DNA from: Pleurocapsa sp. MO_226.B13
GTDB lineage: Bacteria > Cyanobacteriota > Cyanobacteriia > Cyanobacteriales > Xenococcaceae
Length of the DNA stretch: 15,738 nt
Assembly: GCA_030064795.1 (NCBI GenBank)
Contig: JASJEI010000243.1
Span: forward strand, 1-15,738
Reading direction: 5' to 3'
Below, piece by piece: positions 7,425 to 14,061 of this stretch. The first letter of the stretch is position 1. The number at the start of each line of letters is the position of its first letter. The notes under the pieces were generated by a model. The model worked only from the letters and a program-made list of their open reading frames with translations. It was not told the origin of the DNA and searched no databases. Position numbers and translations under genes: made by a program.

Positions 7425-7864
7425 ATTAGTGGTATAACCCTACTCGAGCAGTTGTGCAAACAGATAATTGCCGACTGAATCATTTGTTTTCTGCGTTCAA
7501 TTGTCTGCTCAATCTGATTAAAGTTTAACTGTCGATTGAGCTGCTCCCATTCAGCTATAGATATTTGCGAACCAGTCAGTTTACGGCTCAATTCTTGAAT
7601 TGCTTCATCTAGAGTATCGGCAGGAACAGACTTGAGTAAATCGACAAAATCGGCGTTTCCTTTGGTTCCAACTCGTTTGATAATCTTAATTGAGCCATCC
7701 TCTGCTCGTTCTATTTTTCCACCAGCCATGCCAGGAAAACCTTGAGCTAGTAGATTTAAAATTTGCCCGTCATCTAGACCTTCAATGATGGCAGAGTCTA
7801 TTTCATAGGTTTGTCCTTCATACTCAACCTTGGTTTTGGCTGACTGTGATGTTTCTTTAGTCAT
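7421..7864 (-). CDS. PRTRC system protein C (ubiquitin-like) with long C-terminal tail
   Basis: 147 residues. The first 70 match PRTRC C, a ubiquitin-fold family: VEYEGQTYE (13-21), then DDGQILNLLAQGFPGMAGG, IERAEDGSIKIIKRV and the family closing motif VGTKG at 65-69. PRTRC C proteins known to me end at or near this glycine, where E1 enzymes would adenylate. Here 78 more residues follow, mostly charged helix (SIAEWEQLNRQLNFNQIEQT, ERRKQM), ending in a Cys-containing hydrophobic stretch. The tail could be removed by the JAB peptidase encoded downstream to expose Gly69, or could be a fused helper domain. It overlaps both neighbours by 4 bp (ATGA), indicating tight coupling. Confidence 0.7.
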   Translation of the reverse strand: MTKETSQSAKTKVEYEGQTYEIDSAIIEGLDDGQILNLLAQGFPGMAGGKIERAEDGSIKIIKRVGTKGNADFVDLLKSVPADTLDEAIQELSRKLTGSQISIAEWEQLNRQLNFNQIEQTIERRKQMIQSAIICLHNCSSRVIPLI

Positions 7865-8205
7865 AACAAACTCTTTTTGAATCTAACTTTTTTAGTTTTG
7901 GTTCTAGTCTTTGGTGTACTTGTCGTTTCTGTTAATGCTTTAACTTTACGATTGCCGTCATTTTGCAGAGCTTTTTTGGTCAGCTCTTTATTTTTGGCTT
8001 GGATATCGAACTGAGAGAGTAAGTCCAAAACTGCTTGGTTTAAATCTTGGGGTATTTGTTTGTACCTGGCTAGGACAGGAAAAGTCCCCTGATAAGATAG
8101 AGAAAGTAAATATACTTCCTGCTTTACATCAAAGGTAAAGGAAATAATCAAAGCATGTTTGCATTCTTGGATCGATCTAGCTAAATCCGTTTGAACTTGA
8201 GTCAT
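7861..8205 (-). CDS. PRTRC cassette protein, E-like by position
   Basis: 114 residues, first gene of the cassette. An alpha/beta front half contains ALIISFTFD, VYLLSLSYQG and FPVLARYKQIPQDLNQAVLDLL. A Lys/Thr-rich basic tail follows from about residue 85 (KTRTKTKKVRFKKSLL), suggesting nucleic-acid or acidic-partner contact. PRTRC E is a short, weakly conserved protein upstream of C with a basic tail, and this matches in position, size and general shape, but I see no decisive motif. The start ATG 8205 lies inside a 13-bp tandem repeat, so a duplicated ATGACTCAA lies just upstream in another frame. Its stop overlaps the start of C (ATGA). Confidence 0.45.
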   Translation of the reverse strand: MTQVQTDLARSIQECKHALIISFTFDVKQEVYLLSLSYQGTFPVLARYKQIPQDLNQAVLDLLSQFDIQAKNKELTKKALQNDGNRKVKALTETTSTPKTRTKTKKVRFKKSLL

Positions 8206-8229
8206 AAATTTGAGTCATAAATTTGAGTC
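8199..8229. repeat. 13-bp tandem repeat over start codon of E-like gene
   Basis: The unit GAGTCATAAATTT occurs twice in tandem with a third partial GAGTC. One copy of the CAT (ATG on the minus strand) is the start codon of the E-like gene; the second creates an out-of-frame ATG 13 bases upstream. It lies within the divergent promoter region. Confidence 0.7.
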
Positions 8230-8233
8230 GATA

Positions 8234-8262
8234 TTGACATAACTGATATTTGTCCATTTACT
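8234..8262 (+). promoter_or_regulatory. Candidate promoter for membrane nuclease gene
   Basis: TTGACA at 8234-8239 is a perfect -35 hexamer; 17 bases later TTTACT at 8257-8262 matches the -10 consensus at 4 of 6 positions. Transcription would begin near 8269, which fits a start at ATG 8298 rather than the TTG at 8250. Confidence 0.35.
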
Positions 8263-8297
8263 TGAGTTGCCCCTCAAAAGGCGCAAGCCTAACAGTT

Positions 8298-9302
8298 ATG
8301 GACAAACCGCCAGTAGAAACAAAAAGAGTATATTATCCAATGACCTTTTATCCTGAAAGCTTAGACAGGATACTTTCGCGCTTATATCGACATCAGAATA
8401 AAACTACACCCAACTTCTGTCTTGAACCCTTGCCCATAGTTCCCGAGCAGGGTCATTACTATGGTGAAATTAGCATCAGAAAATTTTACTTGGGGTTTTT
8501 AAGCGCCACTTTACTCTTAACCAGCGTCGTGCTGCATCTAGTCCTCAGAAATGGGATGGCATGGATAACTATTTTGTTGACTTTAGTAGTTTTTTTGGGC
8601 TATTTAAGTTTGGAAGGTTATAAAAATTGGCTCAAAAAAGACCTCAATCACCTCAACCAGAAAATAATATCTCGCCAATATCAAATCTCATCTTTAAGCG
8701 AAAAAGATAATATCTCTGCAACCGATTTATTGCTCAATACTCTAGAAAAAAGAGAAGGAATCTATAGCTTTACAATTGATAAATCAACCACTAAAGGATT
8801 GTCTGAAGCCTATTTTTTTAACTATCTTCAAAAATGGTTTGTATCACCCTGGCGCATTGTAGAACACTGTAAATTCGATCATCGTTATACTCCAACTGCT
8901 GATTTTATCCTGATACACGACGACCTGAAGCTAGCCGTCGATCTTGAAATAGACGAACCCTATAGCTTCAAAAAATTAGAACCAATTCACCACGTTGAAG
9001 ACTCTTGGTACATTTTAAGAGATCGGATATTTATAGATTTGGGCTATATTGTTATTCGTTTTGCCGAATATCAAGTAGCAAAGTACCCCGACCAGTGCTG
9101 TCTGCACATCGCTAGGGTACTCAACCAATTTTTAAGTTCTACTATTAAAATTAGCCTGCCTGATTCAACTAAAATTACTCCTCTTGAGTCTTCAGCTTGG
9201 AAGGTCAAGGCTTGGACTGCAAAAGAAGCACAGGTAATGGCTAATAACCAAACTCGAGAACAATATCTCGAAGCAGTACAAGCTTTCAACACTAGAGAAT
9301 AA
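8298..9302 (+). CDS. Membrane-anchored predicted PD-(D/E)XK-like nuclease
   Basis: 334 residues from ATG 8298; an upstream TTG at 8250 would precede the candidate -10 and is disfavoured. Two adjacent membrane helices lie at roughly residues 64-84 and 88-108 of the ATG form (FYLGFLSATLLLTSVVLHLVL, then AWITILLTLVVFLGYLSL), with a cytoplasmic C-terminal domain after them. That domain has the pattern YTPTADFIL, LAVDLEIDEPYSF, then DRIFIDLGYIVIRFAEYQVAKYP, as seen in Vsr/DUF559-like PD-(D/E)XK folds: an Asp in a strand, a D-x-E strand and a closing VIRF-x-x-x-x-V strand. The usual Lys of the core is not evident. It probably acts on nucleic acid at the membrane; substrate unknown. It is transcribed divergently from the PRTRC cassette. 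Confidence 0.6.
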   Translation: MDKPPVETKRVYYPMTFYPESLDRILSRLYRHQNKTTPNFCLEPLPIVPEQGHYYGEISIRKFYLGFLSATLLLTSVVLHLVLRNGMAWITILLTLVVFLGYLSLEGYKNWLKKDLNHLNQKIISRQYQISSLSEKDNISATDLLLNTLEKREGIYSFTIDKSTTKGLSEAYFFNYLQKWFVSPWRIVEHCKFDHRYTPTADFILIHDDLKLAVDLEIDEPYSFKKLEPIHHVEDSWYILRDRIFIDLGYIVIRFAEYQVAKYPDQCCLHIARVLNQFLSSTIKISLPDSTKITPLESSAWKVKAWTAKEAQVMANNQTREQYLEAVQAFNTRE

Positions 9303-9498
9303 TCAGTAAAACTACGATCGTGATTATTTTGCTTTTGAAACTGGCTTGGCAAAAATATTGCCATGGGCTGAGATCGCCACTGGGAGTAGCCGAAAAAGCT
9401 ACGTTTCCTCTGTTGTTGCTTTTAGAGTTCATTCCCGCTTCAATCAAATCGAATTCGTTACCCATAAGGGCAACATCATCTGTAGAATTGCCACCCAT
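9292..9498 (-). CDS. Small hypothetical protein
   Basis: A 68-residue frame from ATG 9498. The same frame stays open to about 9540 without another ATG, reading DRDKAEDFYIGMGGNSTDDVA, which looks coding. Features are an acidic front part (NEFDLIEAG), a neutral middle and a hydrophobic tail (IITIVVLLIIL) that could anchor in the membrane. It lies 70 bp downstream of the recombination-type gene on the same strand and its end overlaps the convergent nuclease gene by 11 bp. It may be the last gene of that operon, a truncated gene, or a false frame; no family was recognised. Confidence 0.3.
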   Translation of the reverse strand: MGGNSTDDVALMGNEFDLIEAGMNSKSNNRGNVAFSATPSGDLSPWQYFCQASFKSKIITIVVLLIIL

Positions 9499-9568
9499 AC
9501 CAATATAGAAATCTTCTGCTTTATCGCGATCCCATAGTCTAGATATACATCAGCCTCAAAATTGAGAT

Positions 9569-10102
9569 TTAAACTTTTTGACCAAAGAATCTCGATCCTC
9601 CTGTAGTAAACAGTACCGCACCGACCAAGGCTCGTTTTTGAGCCATCTTGTCCAGGGTATTGAGAATATCTGGGGAATAAGCCTTGGCGTATTTAGATTC
9701 TCGATTATTGCAGTTACCGTAGCCATTACCTACCAAGTTACCAGCCAAAAAAAGCTGACATTGATAACTGTAATAGAAGATATTATTGGCAAAATCGAGA
9801 ACTGGAGTTTTAGGAACGAGATTATAACTCAAACCAAAAAAGCAGCAGATCCTTTCTGCTCCTGCCTTGGTTAAAGCTACACTTTCTTGTCCTTTTCTAC
9901 TGGGAATTACTCTAAAGTCTACGTTAGGTCGAAATCCTGCCAGTAAAGTCTGATACTGCTGAAAATACACCTCTGTATTGACTGTCGTTAAGCCCTGAGA
10001 CAATAGAAGAGGTACTGTTTCTCCTCCCTGGTTAGCGGGTGAATGTACTAAATTATTTTCTGGGTAATATCGGCTACTGTCTGGTGTAAATTGTTCCTGC
10101 AT
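9569..10102 (-). CDS. Phage/plasmid-type conserved protein, possibly recombination-associated
   Basis: 177 residues. A pattern common in phage and plasmid proteins is visible: VDFRVIPSRKGQESVALTKAGAERI (61-85, compare D-Y-x-x-I-P-G...L-x-K-P-G-A-E-x-L), then FYYSYQCQLF (109-118) and GNGYGNCNNRESKYAK (125-140), closing with LNTLDKMAQKRALVGAVLFTTGGSRFFGQ (148-175). The closing block resembles the N-T-V-L-K-M-A-x-K-R-A segment next to phage single-strand annealing or recombination genes. I cannot name the family with certainty. It follows a UvrD-type helicase in the same orientation, which supports a DNA recombination or repair role. No signal peptide or membrane segment. Confidence 0.55.
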   Translation of the reverse strand: MQEQFTPDSSRYYPENNLVHSPANQGGETVPLLLSQGLTTVNTEVYFQQYQTLLAGFRPNVDFRVIPSRKGQESVALTKAGAERICCFFGLSYNLVPKTPVLDFANNIFYYSYQCQLFLAGNLVGNGYGNCNNRESKYAKAYSPDILNTLDKMAQKRALVGAVLFTTGGSRFFGQKV

Positions 10103-10135
10103 AGTCGAAAATTAATTTTAACGCCAGTCAATTTA

Positions 10136-10146
10136 CCCGCAAGGGA
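10136..10146. promoter_or_regulatory. Intercistronic mini-hairpin CCCGCAAGGGA, copy 1
   Basis: In the 50-bp gap between two minus-strand genes, the mRNA would read UCCCUUGCGGG: a CCC/GGG stem with a 4-base loop, 34 bp before the next start codon. The same sequence occurs in the preceding gap at 10808-10818. Confidence 0.35.
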
Positions 10147-10152
10147 ACAGTT

Positions 10153-10773
10153 TTAATCTAGAGCTACTTCTGGCATATTTTCAATATCTAATGCCAAGCT
10201 ATTGTCATCCTCGGCAATTGGCTGTTGAAGCTGGTTTAAATCGATACCGCTGTCATATAAAGATAATCTTTGGCGTAAATCTCGATCGCAATAGCAAAAA
10301 TCGCTCTCTGTAAAAGTTCTTCTGGCAAATTTAATTCGGCTACCGTTCTTTAAAGAATTAGCGATTAAGCTTACAACGGAAACATCTTTAGGACTTAAAT
10401 TGAGTTTCTTAGTTAATAAATAAGCTCTGGCTAGGGTTAACGGGCTTGATTCTATGCCCGACCAGTTAATAATCTTTAATTGCTTATCTTCTGAGCGCAA
10501 CAAATCTAGTTCGCACTGAAGCCAACTTTCCCCAAGCATTACTGCTACCTGACATCCCCAATTCCTACTCCACTCGGGACTAAACATCTCGGGTAAAAAC
10601 AACCTGCATTCAGTAACCAAACGGTTGAGATAGGAATTGTTTGCCAAAACTTGTTCGTTGTCTATCCCAGCATCAATCTGCCGTAATAAAGTTCTCAGCT
10701 TACCCGTGATGGGCCAACCTCTTGTAGAATTTGGATAAAGCGTGGATAGATACTCGATCGTTCCCTCTTTCAT
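10153..10773 (-). CDS. Hypothetical protein with weak PD-(D/E)XK-like motif
   Basis: 206 residues, no family recognised. Residues 70-105 (RNWGCQVAVMLGESW, CELDLL, KIINWSG) have the strand-turn-strand rhythm of Cas4/AddB-type PD-(D/E)XK nucleases (x-D-x-I...x-I-x-D-W-K-T), followed by a helix (ARAYLLTKKLNLSPKDVSVVSL) like the one after the motif in that family. The catalytic Asp and Lys would be Asn103 and Ser105, so it would be inactive if related. The C-terminus is acidic. It lies between a UvrD-type helicase (56-bp gap) and a recombination-type gene (50-bp gap), so a helicase partner role is plausible but unproven. Confidence 0.4.
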   Translation of the reverse strand: MKEGTIEYLSTLYPNSTRGWPITGKLRTLLRQIDAGIDNEQVLANNSYLNRLVTECRLFLPEMFSPEWSRNWGCQVAVMLGESWLQCELDLLRSEDKQLKIINWSGIESSPLTLARAYLLTKKLNLSPKDVSVVSLIANSLKNGSRIKFARRTFTESDFCYCDRDLRQRLSLYDSGIDLNQLQQPIAEDDNSLALDIENMPEVALD

Positions 10774-10807
10774 CTTTATAATTATCAGTAAAACTGCCCC
10801 TACAACT

Positions 10808-10818
10808 CCCGCAAGGGA
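10808..10818. promoter_or_regulatory. Intercistronic mini-hairpin CCCGCAAGGGA, copy 2
   Basis: Second copy of the same 11 bases, in the 56-bp gap after the helicase gene and 35 bp before the next start codon. Here the stem is four pairs (UCCC/GGGA) around a UUGC loop in the mRNA. Confidence 0.35.
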
Positions 10819-10829
10819 CTGAATACCGT

Positions 10830-12584
10830 CTAGATATCATGGAAAAGATCGAGATTTATTAAATCCCCAAGCCGACTAGCAGCTCTTTTGCCCAACTCCA
10901 ACTGAATCAACTTTTGGCGATCGATTAATTCTTCTGTACTTGCTTGACTAACAATCCGATCTATATCGGTGTTATTAGCTTCTTCAGCAAATTTGACAGT
11001 CGAAGAGCCATTGCGATCTTGTTTGGGATTACCGTCAAACCAGAAGGCATCGCCAATGAGAAACAAATCCTTTGTACTGCGAGAAAGAGCCACATAAAGC
11101 AAATTTTGTTCTTGCTTTTGCTGCCACGGCTTTTGATTATCCCAAAGTAATGGTAAAGTCAGTGGTTCGGCTAGATACACCCGCTCTGCCTCCATCCCCT
11201 TTGCCCTGTGTATAGTGGAAAGCAATACGGATTCGCTATCTTCGGAACTAAATAACTGCTCAATTTTTTCAGTTAAATTTTCAACCGACTGGCATTGATG
11301 AAAATGTTGGTAAATTGCTTTGATTGCCTTAACTCGATCTTGAAGCTGCATCAACAAGACAGAACCATTATCATTTTCTTGATAGATAGAGCGTTTTAAC
11401 TCTATATAAGCCTGACAAAATTTAAGAAAACTATGATAAATAAAGTCTGATTGACTAGAAATATCTTCAAGTAACTCTAATAAGTCTCGTTTTAGAGAAC
11501 TACCAACCAAATTACAGGCAATGCCACGGGTAATTAGTTTTAAGTTTAGATCTACTAAACTACTGCTACACCTGGCAATTACCAAATCTCTTGCTCTAAC
11601 TTGAGTATCACTATCTTGATGCCATAAATCCGACTCAGAAATCACCTTTATTATGCCTTGGGGAGCATTGTTCCTGGGTTTAATGGGGATATCAGGACAA
11701 AGTTGGTTGATTAATTCAATGTGACTTACTGGACATCGATAGCATATTGGTAAGGTGAATTCATTAGCATTGAGTCTTTGTTTAATGTTGTTAAAGCTGT
11801 TGGTGTCAGCACCGCAAAATCCATTGATAGACTGGGCGGGGTCTCCTACAAAAAGCATTTTCGCTTCTTTGTGAGCCAGGCTAAGAACAAACTCTAGTTG
11901 CAGACGGCTCATGTCCTGAGCCTCATCTACCATTACTCTTAAAGCATACTTAAATCCTGGACTGCGATCGATCTGCCAAACTACGGGAAGCCAAAGCATA
12001 TCCGTGTGATCGACAATAGCTGACTCGGCAGCCTGTTGACTACCCATCTCAAATAGCATTTGCAGGCGTTCCCCAATTGCTATCAGGTCTTTACTTTGAA
12101 TATCTAAAGCATAACGATCGATTAACCACCTCAAAGCTTCAGGAGTTGTCCCCGATAGAGTCTGGCGGACAAAATCAGCTAGCCTAAGAAAGCTAGTACG
12201 ACTAATTAGCTTTCCCTGTTCTGGATTGCTCCCATCAAACCAGTCTAAATATTGTGCCAGATTGCGATACTTTTGTTCTATAACATCTAGTTTTCTGACG
12301 CCTAGATATCTTTTTAAAACCCTATATCCAGCGCTGTGTACGGTAGAAATAGAGCGACTCCAGCGGGGATCTAACTTGGCAATTAAGGCATCTTTGTTTT
12401 TGCGGTTAAATACTAATACCAGACAATCTTTAATATCGATTGAACTACCAGAAATAGCATCAGCTGCTAGTTTTAAAAGAGTTGACTTACCTGAACCAGC
12501 TACAGAATTAACCACAGTATCAGTCAAATCTCGATTATCTCCCAACCAGTCTATTACTTCTTGTTGATAAATACTTGGCTGCAT
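10830..12584 (-). CDS. UvrD/Rep-type superfamily 1 DNA helicase
   Basis: 584 residues from ATG 12584 (a TTG at 12599 would add five). The SF1A motifs are complete; positions count from the TTG form. Motif I is AGSGKST (34-40), Ia lies at STVHSAGYRVL (85-95), II is VDEAQD (224-229), III is VGDPAQSINGF (251-261), then ICYRCP (285-290), V is STIHRAKGMEAERVYL (461-476) and VI is LLYVALSRSTKDLFLIG (500-516). It unwinds DNA 3' to 5' using ATP. It is shorter than chromosomal UvrD (about 720), with reduced accessory subdomains, as in plasmid or phage helicases. It is the first gene of a three- or four-gene minus-strand operon. No nuclease domain is fused to it. Confidence 0.85.
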   Translation of the reverse strand: MQPSIYQQEVIDWLGDNRDLTDTVVNSVAGSGKSTLLKLAADAISGSSIDIKDCLVLVFNRKNKDALIAKLDPRWSRSISTVHSAGYRVLKRYLGVRKLDVIEQKYRNLAQYLDWFDGSNPEQGKLISRTSFLRLADFVRQTLSGTTPEALRWLIDRYALDIQSKDLIAIGERLQMLFEMGSQQAAESAIVDHTDMLWLPVVWQIDRSPGFKYALRVMVDEAQDMSRLQLEFVLSLAHKEAKMLFVGDPAQSINGFCGADTNSFNNIKQRLNANEFTLPICYRCPVSHIELINQLCPDIPIKPRNNAPQGIIKVISESDLWHQDSDTQVRARDLVIARCSSSLVDLNLKLITRGIACNLVGSSLKRDLLELLEDISSQSDFIYHSFLKFCQAYIELKRSIYQENDNGSVLLMQLQDRVKAIKAIYQHFHQCQSVENLTEKIEQLFSSEDSESVLLSTIHRAKGMEAERVYLAEPLTLPLLWDNQKPWQQKQEQNLLYVALSRSTKDLFLIGDAFWFDGNPKQDRNGSSTVKFAEEANNTDIDRIVSQASTEELIDRQKLIQLELGKRAASRLGDLINLDLFHDI

Positions 12585-12660
12585 AGTCAATAAGTTCAAA
12601 TTAAATTTTTAACCAATCTTATGCGCTAGCAGTGTCAATCAAAAATCGTATTTACAGAAA

Positions 12661-12676
12661 TAAGCCCTAGGGCTTA
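12661..12676. promoter_or_regulatory. Perfect 16-bp palindrome before toxin-antitoxin genes, candidate operator
   Basis: TAAGCCCTAGGGCTTA is a perfect palindrome 64 bp upstream of the antitoxin ATG, in the divergent gap with the helicase gene. A second small inverted repeat, CTCAA (12686-12690) and TTGAG (12698-12702), flanks a possible -10 (TAGAAT, 12693-12698). Toxin-antitoxin operons are usually autoregulated through such sites. Confidence 0.45.
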
Positions 12677-12739
12677 CTTACACTTCTCAAGTTAGAATTG
12701 AGTAGAGATAGCAAATTAATTACCAAGAGCCCAACAGCA

Positions 12740-12988
12740 ATGTCAGAAGTTACTTCTAACACAGAATTAAATCTTCAAGACTCTTCGATTCAATCAGAGA
12801 AAGGTTTTTTTGACCTGACCCCTGACGAAATCGAAAAGAAAGCTCAAATTGCCGTTGAGAAAGCCGTTAAGCGAATGCACTCTAAAGGTATAGCCACAAT
12901 TACCTCCGTAGATGGAAAAATGTACCAACAACATCCCGATGGACGATTAGAGCCATATTCCATCGAGCTTGATGAAACAAGTAAATAA
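12740..12988 (+). CDS. Putative antitoxin of Zeta-type pair
   Basis: 82 residues from ATG 12740; the frame also opens from a TTG at 12698 but the added residues look non-conserved and overlap the promoter region. An acidic disordered front is followed by a helix (TPDEIEKKAQIAVEKAVKRM) and a short sheet-like end (GIATITSVDGKMYQQHPDG). It lies 11 bp before a Zeta-type kinase gene, the usual place for an antitoxin. It is not clearly similar to classical Epsilon; the helix-plus-beta form looks like short cyanobacterial proteins paired with such toxins. Function is inferred from position. Confidence 0.6.
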   Translation: MSEVTSNTELNLQDSSIQSEKGFFDLTPDEIEKKAQIAVEKAVKRMHSKGIATITSVDGKMYQQHPDGRLEPYSIELDETSK

Positions 12989-12999
12989 AATAGGGGTTA

Positions 13000-13830
13000 A
13001 TGAGCGAAGTATTAACTCCCCGCCTGGTTATGTTTGCAGGACCCAATGGTTCGGGTAAATCCACAATCACACCGATTTTTCAAGCCGAAGCCGATTTTCC
13101 CCGCAATTATATCAATCCCGATGAAATTGCCAATGAACTTGGGGGTAATATTATGGAGAGAGCTTACGAGGCTTCTGCTATAGCAGCGAATCGCCGACAA
13201 GAATGTTTGTCAAAGGGAGAGTCCTTTGCTTTTGAAACCGTTATGAGTCATCCCAGCAAGTTAGCTTTATTAGAAAAAGCCAAAGATGCTGGTTTTGAGA
13301 TTACCTTAGTTTTTATTAGTACGGAAAATCCAGAATACAACGTAGGAAGAGTTCGACAGCGAGTAGTTGAAGGGGGTCATAATGTTCCTACAGACAAAAT
13401 CATCGCTCGTTACTACCGCACCCATTCCTTTTTAGCAAAAGCTGCTGAAATTGCTCAAAGCACCTATATTTTTGACAACACCGTAACTCCACAACTAGGA
13501 GCAGTATTAGCTGAAGGTCGGGTAGTACGACAAAATTTTGACTCTCCTCAATGGATTGAAGATACTCTCAATGTACTTTCCGCTCGCCTTCGGGAAAGAA
13601 ATTTATTGGTACAAGTGTTAGGACAAAGAACTCTATCTCGAACGAATATTAATGAAGCAGAATACACTGGGACAATTGAATCGGTTGGCGAATATTATGC
13701 CGTTCAACAAGTGTCAGCTACTGAAGTAGTCTTACACGATCTTTGCTTGATTAATTTAGAGTTATCTTTATCTCAAACTGTCAAAATTGACTATCAAGAC
13801 GGAGTTAGCAGAATTGAGGGGGTATGGTAA
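13000..13830 (+). CDS. Zeta-type toxin kinase fused to KfrB-like domain
   Basis: 276 residues, ATG 13000 preceded by AGGGG. The kinase part has Walker A GPNGSGKST (14-22), NPDEIA (39-44), SFAFETVMSH (75-84, the Zeta F-x-x-E-T substrate region) and RVRQRVVEGGHNVP (117-130) with the conserved arginines. Zeta toxins phosphorylate UDP-sugar wall precursors; related kinases may use other substrates. Residues about 205-275 (LGQRTLSRTNI..EYTGTIESVGEYYAVQQV..VVLHD..VKIDYQDG) match the KfrB-like beta domain seen on plasmids, with the Y-x-G-x-I...V-Q...Y-x-D-G pattern. Fusion to a plasmid-type domain supports a maintenance role. The gene is intact. Confidence 0.8.
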   Translation: MSEVLTPRLVMFAGPNGSGKSTITPIFQAEADFPRNYINPDEIANELGGNIMERAYEASAIAANRRQECLSKGESFAFETVMSHPSKLALLEKAKDAGFEITLVFISTENPEYNVGRVRQRVVEGGHNVPTDKIIARYYRTHSFLAKAAEIAQSTYIFDNTVTPQLGAVLAEGRVVRQNFDSPQWIEDTLNVLSARLRERNLLVQVLGQRTLSRTNINEAEYTGTIESVGEYYAVQQVSATEVVLHDLCLINLELSLSQTVKIDYQDGVSRIEGVW

Positions 13831-13905
13831 TCAGTTATGTCTATGACTAGAGATTTTAAGGAGACAGTTTTTAGGGGATCGCCCCATCAAAGTAGCTACT
13901 AAAGT

Positions 13906-14061
13906 CTACCGTTCTAACCTCTCTTTCAATTTTGTATATCGCTGCTGCTGTTTAACCTGCTTAACAGCGATTGGCTTGGCCACTGCGCGGAGCGCAATCG
14001 CCACTGCTTTTTCCGAACCTACAATCAACGCCAGTTTCTTCGCCCTAGTCAACCCCGTATA
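13906..14061 (-). pseudogene. RecD2-like helicase, 3' fragment
   Basis: From the IS left junction the minus strand reads FYTGLTRAKKLALIVGSEKA... and ends QRYTKLKERLER before TAG 13906-13908. This is the C-terminal motif VI and tail of RecD2-like SF1B helicases (x-T-x-L-T-R-A-K-K...R-Y-T-x-L-x-E-R-L). Residues of the IALRAVAKPIA stretch come from a 35-bp palindromic repeat inserted in frame. The fragment continues exactly from the 5' part beyond the IS. Confidence 0.75.
13967..14001. repeat. 35-bp palindromic repeat inserted in helicase tail
   Basis: Same GCGATTG start and CAATCGC end as the 59-bp unit at 5559-5617, with a shorter centre (TGCGCGGAGCGC). Like that copy it lies inside a coding frame and is translated. 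Confidence 0.7.

Noticed and set aside
8250..8297. TTG start adding 16 residues to the nuclease
   Set aside because: It precedes the candidate -10 element and the added residues look non-conserved; ATG 8298 is simpler.
9347..9363. TGGCAA/TTGCCA hairpin after the nuclease gene
   Set aside because: Short stem without a T run; probably chance in AT-rich text.
13875..13886. GGGG-ATCG-CCCC hairpin as terminator between convergent genes
   Set aside because: Only four pairs and no T run on either strand.
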